Of a stretch of DNA of 64,000 bases, positions 63,178-64,000 are shown piece after piece (positions within the stretch are counted from its first letter, which is position 1; each line of letters opens with the position of its first letter). The position numbers and the translations under genes are program-made. This stretch comes from a virus: positions 1 through 64,000 of IMG/VR virus record IMGVR_UViG_3300002835_000029, one strand, 5' to 3'. The notes under the pieces are model-generated. The model was not told the origin of the DNA, made no database searches, and saw only the letters and a list, made by a program, of their open reading frames with translations.

Positions 63178-63929
63178 GTAATATTGAAAGTATTTTTGAA
63201 GAAGTGGTATTATCTTCACCTAGTAATACAAATACATCAGTTAAGGACGTTGTAGTGTCAGATGTTCCATCCATGCTTTCCCCAGAGTGGCATGACTACG
63301 CTATGACTCTATTCACTGAGTCAGAGATGGTTGATGGTCATCCTCTAGTTGCCGGTTTAAGGCGTGTAGCAGAGCTTGTGCTGGGTCCAATTATGTTTAG
63401 TGGCCCAACACAGGTCTTTCCAGTTCAAAGAGAAGATCATCATGGTAGAGCGACCGTCATATTTAGCGTAGAATTTGCTAATGGTATGAGGTATGCGGAA
63501 GTTGCAGACTCTTGGGAAGGCAACACTGATGACATGTTCTGTGCTTTTGCGGTTGCTATTGCTAGCACCAGAGCAGAAGCAAGGGCTTTGCGTAAGGCAC
63601 TAAAGATTAAGGGTGTTGCTGCCGAAGAACTAACTAAGAAGGATACAGCAAAGATCGTCAGGGATATTTCTAATACTAAGAATGCTAGCGAGGGCGAGTA
63701 TGACGATCAGAGTAGAATGAGTGATGCACAATACAACTTTATTGATGTAAAGTGTAAGCAACTCAATATTGATGGAGAGAAGCTATTTGCACGTTTTAGT
63801 GTTGATAGCGGAAAGAAAGTTTCTAAGAAGATCGCTAGTGAAATCATTGATTCACTAAACGATTACCAGCGTGATAAGAGTTCAATTCCACAAGATATTA
63901 TAGGCTATAAACAGGAGTGGCGTAAATGA
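63174..63929 (+). CDS. Candidate single-strand-annealing protein (Rad52/Erf-like)
   Basis: The core has Phe-Pro-Val-Gln-Arg-Glu-Asp-His-His-Gly-Arg-Ala and a later Ala-Val-Ala-Ile-Ala-Ser-Thr-Arg-Ala-Glu-Ala-Arg-Ala-Leu-Arg-Lys-Ala-Leu helix, which resembles the conserved helix of Rad52-like and related phage annealing proteins. The C-terminus (Met-Ser-Asp-Ala-Gln-Tyr-Asn-Phe-Ile then Leu-Asn-Ile-Asp-Gly) looks like the small helical tail of such proteins. Codon use is CGT-rich like the rII-like genes. The assignment is from motif resemblance only. Confidence 0.5.
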   Translation: MSNIESIFEEVVLSSPSNTNTSVKDVVVSDVPSMLSPEWHDYAMTLFTESEMVDGHPLVAGLRRVAELVLGPIMFSGPTQVFPVQREDHHGRATVIFSVEFANGMRYAEVADSWEGNTDDMFCAFAVAIASTRAEARALRKALKIKGVAAEELTKKDTAKIVRDISNTKNASEGEYDDQSRMSDAQYNFIDVKCKQLNIDGEKLFARFSVDSGKKVSKKIASEIIDSLNDYQRDKSSIPQDIIGYKQEWRK

Positions 63930-64000
63930 AGATTCTATATACAACAAAGAATGGCAGACTACAGGCAGAAATAGAGGGCGAATCACAGAAGGATCTATTT
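63926..64000 (+). CDS. Hypothetical protein, N-terminal fragment (cut by window end)
   Basis: The ATG overlaps the upstream stop (ATGA). The 25 visible codons give a short beta-hairpin-like start with a Thr-Lys-Asn-Gly-Arg turn and acidic residues. Short proteins of this look often follow annealing-protein genes in phages, which fits the neighbour. The rest lies outside the window. Confidence 0.5.
   Translation, partial: MKILYTTKNGRLQAEIEGESQKDLF

Noticed and set aside
1-64000. CRISPR array, insertion sequence, integrase or attachment site
   Set aside because: No regularly spaced repeats, terminal inverted repeats with transposase, or integrase motifs were seen, which fits a lytic phage.

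Overview
The window is a densely packed, AT-rich stretch of a large lytic tailed-phage genome. Nearly every gene is on the + strand. Genes overlap by ATGA or TAATG junctions, strong Shine-Dalgarno sequences are common, and no gap longer than about 300 bases lacks a gene or RNA. The mix of phage hallmarks (rIIA/rIIB-like pair, ThyX, class Ia ribonucleotide reductase, dUTPase, PhoH, RecA, DnaB helicase, DnaG primase, free-standing HNH endonucleases, fibre proteins, its own tmRNA and tRNA) identifies a virus that replaces much of host replication and nucleotide supply. Its polymerase is of the bacterial Pol III alpha type, not family A or B. The host cannot be read from the sequence.

Layout. 1-6.2 kb: a string of small early-type genes, several only 30-55 codons long, interrupted by a structured leader RNA (651-795) and an insulated gene for a small secreted Cys-rich peptide (1665-1874). 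6.2-8.9 kb: exported thioredoxin, a complete tmRNA (6628-6975), tRNA-Ser, an HNH endonuclease, and an Ig-like candidate virion protein ending in a strong terminator. 8.9-10.4 kb: an HNH protein, a secreted trypsin-like protease, and the only clear minus-strand gene. 10.4-23.3 kb: ThyX, the rII-like pair, GMP reductase, two deaminases, a nucleoside deoxyribosyltransferase-like protein, an SSB, glycosyltransferases and a sigma-like factor. 23.4-33.1 kb: virion and lysis-like genes. These include an isolated candidate structural gene, a membrane PAS protein, a holin-like protein, a papain-like peptidase, and two tandem fibre plus trypsin-like-protease pairs. 33.1-49 kb: nrdA/nrdB, dut, phoH, recA, nucleases, dnaB-like helicase, dnaG-like primase and a dNMP kinase. 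49.1-53.4 kb: a DNA polymerase III alpha subunit split into two genes with a DnaQ-like proofreading exonuclease gene between the halves, followed by a second SSB. 53.4-62.5 kb: a glycosylation island. 62.4-64 kb: an HTH-nuclease and a candidate single-strand-annealing recombinase.

How the parts fit. NrdAB, ThyX, dCMP deaminase, dUTPase, dNMP kinase and GMP reductase would reshape the nucleotide pool. The split polymerase with its exonuclease, helicase, primase, two SSBs, RecA and nucleases form a replication and recombination set. The sigma-like gene lies next to a candidate virion gene, and a recurrent GTGTATA element sits before several genes, which suggests a late promoter class. Five sigma70-like promoters, most with an extended -10, are also visible. 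The most unusual items are the split polymerase, the tmRNA with an adjacent odd tRNA-Ser, the leader RNA with two competing pairings, the duplicated fibre-protease pairs, the papain/PAS cassette, and the mirrored CC...CC secreted peptide.
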